Assembly: GCF_002968285.2 (NCBI RefSeq) | Contig: NZ_CP134400.1 | Location: 2,294,001 to 2,358,000, forward strand | DNA from: Mycobacterium sp. ITM-2016-00318 | Lineage (GTDB): Bacteria; Actinomycetota; Actinomycetes; Mycobacteriales; Mycobacteriaceae | Direction of reading: 5' to 3' | Length of the DNA: 64,000 nucleotides | In this document: piece by piece, positions 62,145 through 64,000 of the stretch | How the letters are laid out: every line of letters starts with the position of its first letter | Numbering within the stretch: the first letter of the stretch is position 1 | Made by a program: the position numbers and the translations under genes | The notes under the pieces: generated by a model | What the model was told of the DNA's origin: nothing | What the model saw: only the letters and a program-made list of their open reading frames with translations | Database searches by the model: none

Positions 62145-62593
62145 TGACCCAGATAAGAAGAAACCCGGCCAATGCTGGCCGGGCCACCTCGACGACGCCA
62201 ATCGCTGACACTCATTCTAGCCGCGCCGCCGACACCGATCCATACGACAATGAGGACCCGACACCGCCCACTGGATGGGCACCGCCACCACGGCAATGCC
62301 AAGAGACACCCGTGCAGCTCGGTCGGCGCCGCAAGGGTCGCCGGCGTCTGGTGTCGTTGAACTGCGGCTGCCTGAAAGGGCCGCACGCCGACCCCCTGAG
62401 TTGCCTCTGCACATGGCCTCCGCTCTCCGAAAACAGGATCAACGCGGGCCGCGCTGCTGCGTTACACCTCTTGGATCAGGGACTCACGCCGAGGCTCGAA
62501 ATCGAGGTGCTGCAGGCCCTGTGGCGTCGCGGCGGCGCGGACCGTGACCTTGCGGAGACGTTGCACGGGATGACCGGCGGGGTGATCGCATGA
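62144..62593 (+). CDS. element-encoded protein of unknown function
   Basis: This 149-residue protein starts with a Thr/Pro-rich disordered half (PYDNEDPTPPTGWAPPPRQC) and continues with LVSLNCGCLKGPHADPLSCL, three or more cysteines that could bind metal. A helical C-terminus follows (AAALHLLDQGLTPRLEIEVL). Translation start overlaps the excisionase stop and its own stop overlaps the ATPase start. No family recognised. A strong hairpin covers its codons 7-14. Confidence 0.65.
   Translation: MTQIRRNPANAGRATSTTPIADTHSSRAADTDPYDNEDPTPPTGWAPPPRQCQETPVQLGRRRKGRRRLVSLNCGCLKGPHADPLSCLCTWPPLSENRINAGRAAALHLLDQGLTPRLEIEVLQALWRRGGADRDLAETLHGMTGGVIA
62164..62183 (-). terminator. terminator-like hairpin on the minus strand
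   Basis: CCCGGCC-AATGCT-GGCCGGG has perfect 7-bp arms. Read leftward it is followed by TTTCTTCTT, an intrinsic-terminator shape; read rightward there is no T-run. It may stop antisense transcription coming from the right. Confidence 0.4.
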
Positions 62594-63831
62594 CAGACGA
62601 TCTCCGGGCCAGAGGTGAGGCGTTGGTGAACAGCGGCAAGTACACCAACGGCGAAATTGAACTACTGAATCAAGTCGCTGATGAAATGCTCGATCTCGCT
62701 GGTGTGCAGCAAGAGAGTCGTGCTGAGGAATCGGCAACAGTGCTCACCAGCATGCGCGACGGAGTGTGGCTCGACGGACAAGAATTTCCGCCGCTGGAGT
62801 ACGTCGTGCCCGACATGATCCCCGAGGGGTTAGGTGTGCTCGCCGCACCGCCGAAGGTAGGCAAGTCCTGGTTCGTCAGTGACGTCGCGCTAGCCAGCGC
62901 CGCGGGAGGCAAGGCCCTTGGCAGAATCAGCGTCGCGAAACGGCCCGTCCTCTATCTCGCACTCGAGGACGGTGATCGTCGCCTACAAGGCCGATGGCGA
63001 CGCCTCATGGGTGGCCAACCGATACCGGCTGTCAACTACATCACCCGCGCCGAGACCAGCACGGTCGTGTTCGCCATGATCTGCGAGTTCCTGCAACAAC
63101 ATCCGGGCGATAAGCCGCTGATCATCCTGGACACCCTCGGCAAAGTGAAGCCGCACAGGCCCGCCGGCACAGACCCATATCAACACGACTACGCAGTCGG
63201 CAGCCAACTCAAGGCCGCAATCGACACGGTCCCCGGTGCCTCGTTGCTCGTTGTCCACCACACCCGCAAAGCGGAATCGTCGGACTTCATCGATTCCGTC
63301 AGCGGTACGCAGGGGATCGCGGGCAGCGCGGACTTCGTCATGGTGCTCAATCGAAGACGGCATTCAAACGACGCGGTGTTGTCGGTCACCGGCCGCGACA
63401 TCAGCGAAGCCGAGTACGCGTTGCACGCCGACGACGGTGTCCTGTGGAGGCTCGACGGTGCCAACCTCACGGAGGCAGCGGCCACCGTCGAATCGCGCAG
63501 AGATAAGCAGCACCTCGGGGACCGCGCGCTGGAAGTCCTTTCGTTCGTCAACAGTCGCGCTGAGACCGCGCTGAACGAGACCCGTGCCGCCGACCTTGCC
63601 GAGATTGGCATCGATAATGACCAAGCGCGCGTGTACCTCAACCGGCTCGCTGACTCCGGTCGCATCAAGAAGATCGGACGAGGGCTCTATCAAGGAGGTG
63701 TTACATCCGTTACGAGTATTACGAACGAGGATGCGAGCCAAGCGGACGTAACACACGAAACGGTCGTAACACCACTTTTTAGAGACGGTCAGAACGGCGA
63801 CCTGGCGACCGACCAAGGTGGCGGCGAGTGA
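62590..63831 (+). CDS. RepA-like/RecA-fold AAA ATPase
   Basis: This 413-residue protein has an N-terminal helical part and then a hexameric RecA-fold ATPase domain. Walker A is AAPPKVGKSWFVSDVALASA (near residue 85), Walker B is KPLIILDTLGKVKP, with sensor region LLVVHHTRKAESSDFIDSVS and SGTQGIAGSADFVMVLNR. The C-terminal winged-helix-like part (AADLAEIGIDNDQARVYLNR) may bind DNA. This is the DnaB-like/RepA type of ATPase that phages and integrative plasmids use for replication. ATG overlaps the previous stop by 4 bp. Confidence 0.86.
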   Translation: MTDDLRARGEALVNSGKYTNGEIELLNQVADEMLDLAGVQQESRAEESATVLTSMRDGVWLDGQEFPPLEYVVPDMIPEGLGVLAAPPKVGKSWFVSDVALASAAGGKALGRISVAKRPVLYLALEDGDRRLQGRWRRLMGGQPIPAVNYITRAETSTVVFAMICEFLQQHPGDKPLIILDTLGKVKPHRPAGTDPYQHDYAVGSQLKAAIDTVPGASLLVVHHTRKAESSDFIDSVSGTQGIAGSADFVMVLNRRRHSNDAVLSVTGRDISEAEYALHADDGVLWRLDGANLTEAAATVESRRDKQHLGDRALEVLSFVNSRAETALNETRAADLAEIGIDNDQARVYLNRLADSGRIKKIGRGLYQGGVTSVTSITNEDASQADVTHETVVTPLFRDGQNGDLATDQGGGE

Positions 63832-64000
63832 ACCGCGGCGAACGTCGGCGACGCAAGCGGGCGACCGCCCAGCCGGTCATCCTCTCGGGCCAGTGCCCGG
63901 ATTGCCTCAGCGAGAACACTGGTCCGGTCCGCGACCGCTTCGGCATCTGGCATATGGACATCCGCCACGACGAAACATGTCCTACCTTTCGACGTCTGGC
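63828..64000 (+). CDS. element-encoded zinc-binding-type protein (partial)
   Basis: A GTG at 63828 overlaps the ATPase stop (GTGA) and opens a frame that runs off the window. It encodes VNRGERRRRKRATAQPVILS, SGQCPDCLSENTGPVRDRFG, IWHMDIRHDETCPTFRRL. CPDC plus a later His and Cys looks like a small zinc site. It is too short to identify. Confidence 0.6.
   Translation, partial: MNRGERRRRKRATAQPVILSGQCPDCLSENTGPVRDRFGIWHMDIRHDETCPTFRRL

Larger units (their letters stand above)
60300..64000. mobile_element. phiRv2-like integrative element (left part)
   Basis: An att site, tyrosine integrase, structured leader, excisionase-like gene, small unknown gene, RepA-like ATPase and a truncated gene at the window edge follow one another, all on the plus strand and partly overlapping. 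Integrase and excisionase are closely related to Rv2659c and Rv2657c of prophage phiRv2, which in M. tuberculosis lies near clpC2 and uses a tRNA-Val gene. No capsid, terminase or lysis gene is in view, so it may be a phage, a satellite or an integrative plasmid. Confidence 0.82.

Overview
The window is high-GC DNA from a mycobacterium, most likely a fast-growing environmental species (Mycolicibacterium type) rather than the tuberculosis complex. The evidence is the gene content and order. From about 0 to 51 kb it follows the order I know from M. tuberculosis H37Rv, running from the Rv2714 homologue down to clpC2 (Rv2667). It carries hallmark mycobacterial genes: ideR, sigB, sigA, polyphosphate glucokinase, cei, ceoBC, aftC, and the heme genes hemE, hemY and chdC. 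Several M. tuberculosis genes of this stretch are missing or replaced. A NhaA antiporter and an SRPBCC protein sit between the rRNA methyltransferase and dxs. echA15 is absent. A GGDEF-EAL gene sits where the Rv2675c methyltransferase would be. An MFS transporter is fused translationally to aftC. No locus-level database check was possible, so homologies rest on recognised motifs and remembered sequences.

Layout. 0-10 kb holds a PAC2 protein, a secreted trypsin-like protease, the soluble transhydrogenase sthA, a lipoprotein, a DUF4192 protein, ideR, sigB with its regulatory region, and small conserved genes. 10-13.5 kb is an accessory patch with a membrane protein, a secreted protein, a broken secreted-protein gene and a dodecin. 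13.5-28 kb holds sigA, ppgK, suhB, cei, dut, several DUF genes, an MFS pump, ceoB/ceoC, an APC permease and an RNA methyltransferase. 28-38.5 kb holds nhaA, dxs, a PhoD-like phosphatase, an RNase D-like nuclease and the heme operon. 38.5-51.4 kb holds a frameshifted c-di-GMP enzyme, msrB, aftC with its coupled MFS gene, an exported hydrolase, a RibD-like reductase, zapE, an ECF sigma factor coupled to ogt, and clpC2.

From 51.4 to 60.2 kb conserved synteny ends and the DNA becomes accessory. It contains a short AraC-type regulator, a multiply frameshifted DKNYY gene, a family of small secreted proteins with a CGxDC motif, a CsbD stress protein, two paralogous TetR regulators and a gene broken by a stop codon. 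From 60.3 kb to the window edge lies an integrative element. A 28-nt copy of a tRNA 3' end (T-arm plus acceptor, probably tRNA-Val) marks its left attachment site. It is followed by a phiRv2-like tyrosine integrase, a strongly structured leader, an excisionase-like gene, and a tightly overlapping set of genes including a RepA/RecA-fold ATPase. M. tuberculosis phiRv2 occupies what appears to be the same chromosomal neighbourhood and the same tRNA. A second, degenerate copy of the att sequence 2.2 kb further left suggests an older integration.

Regulatory signals visible by eye include a SigE/SigH-type promoter plus an MprA-box-like repeat before sigB, a perfect CRP-type site between cei and the DUF4193 gene, paired perfect palindromes before clpC2, a SigF-type promoter with a 21-bp palindrome before the CsbD gene, and an 80-bp nested palindrome between the first two genes. 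No rRNA, intact tRNA, insertion sequence or CRISPR array was found.
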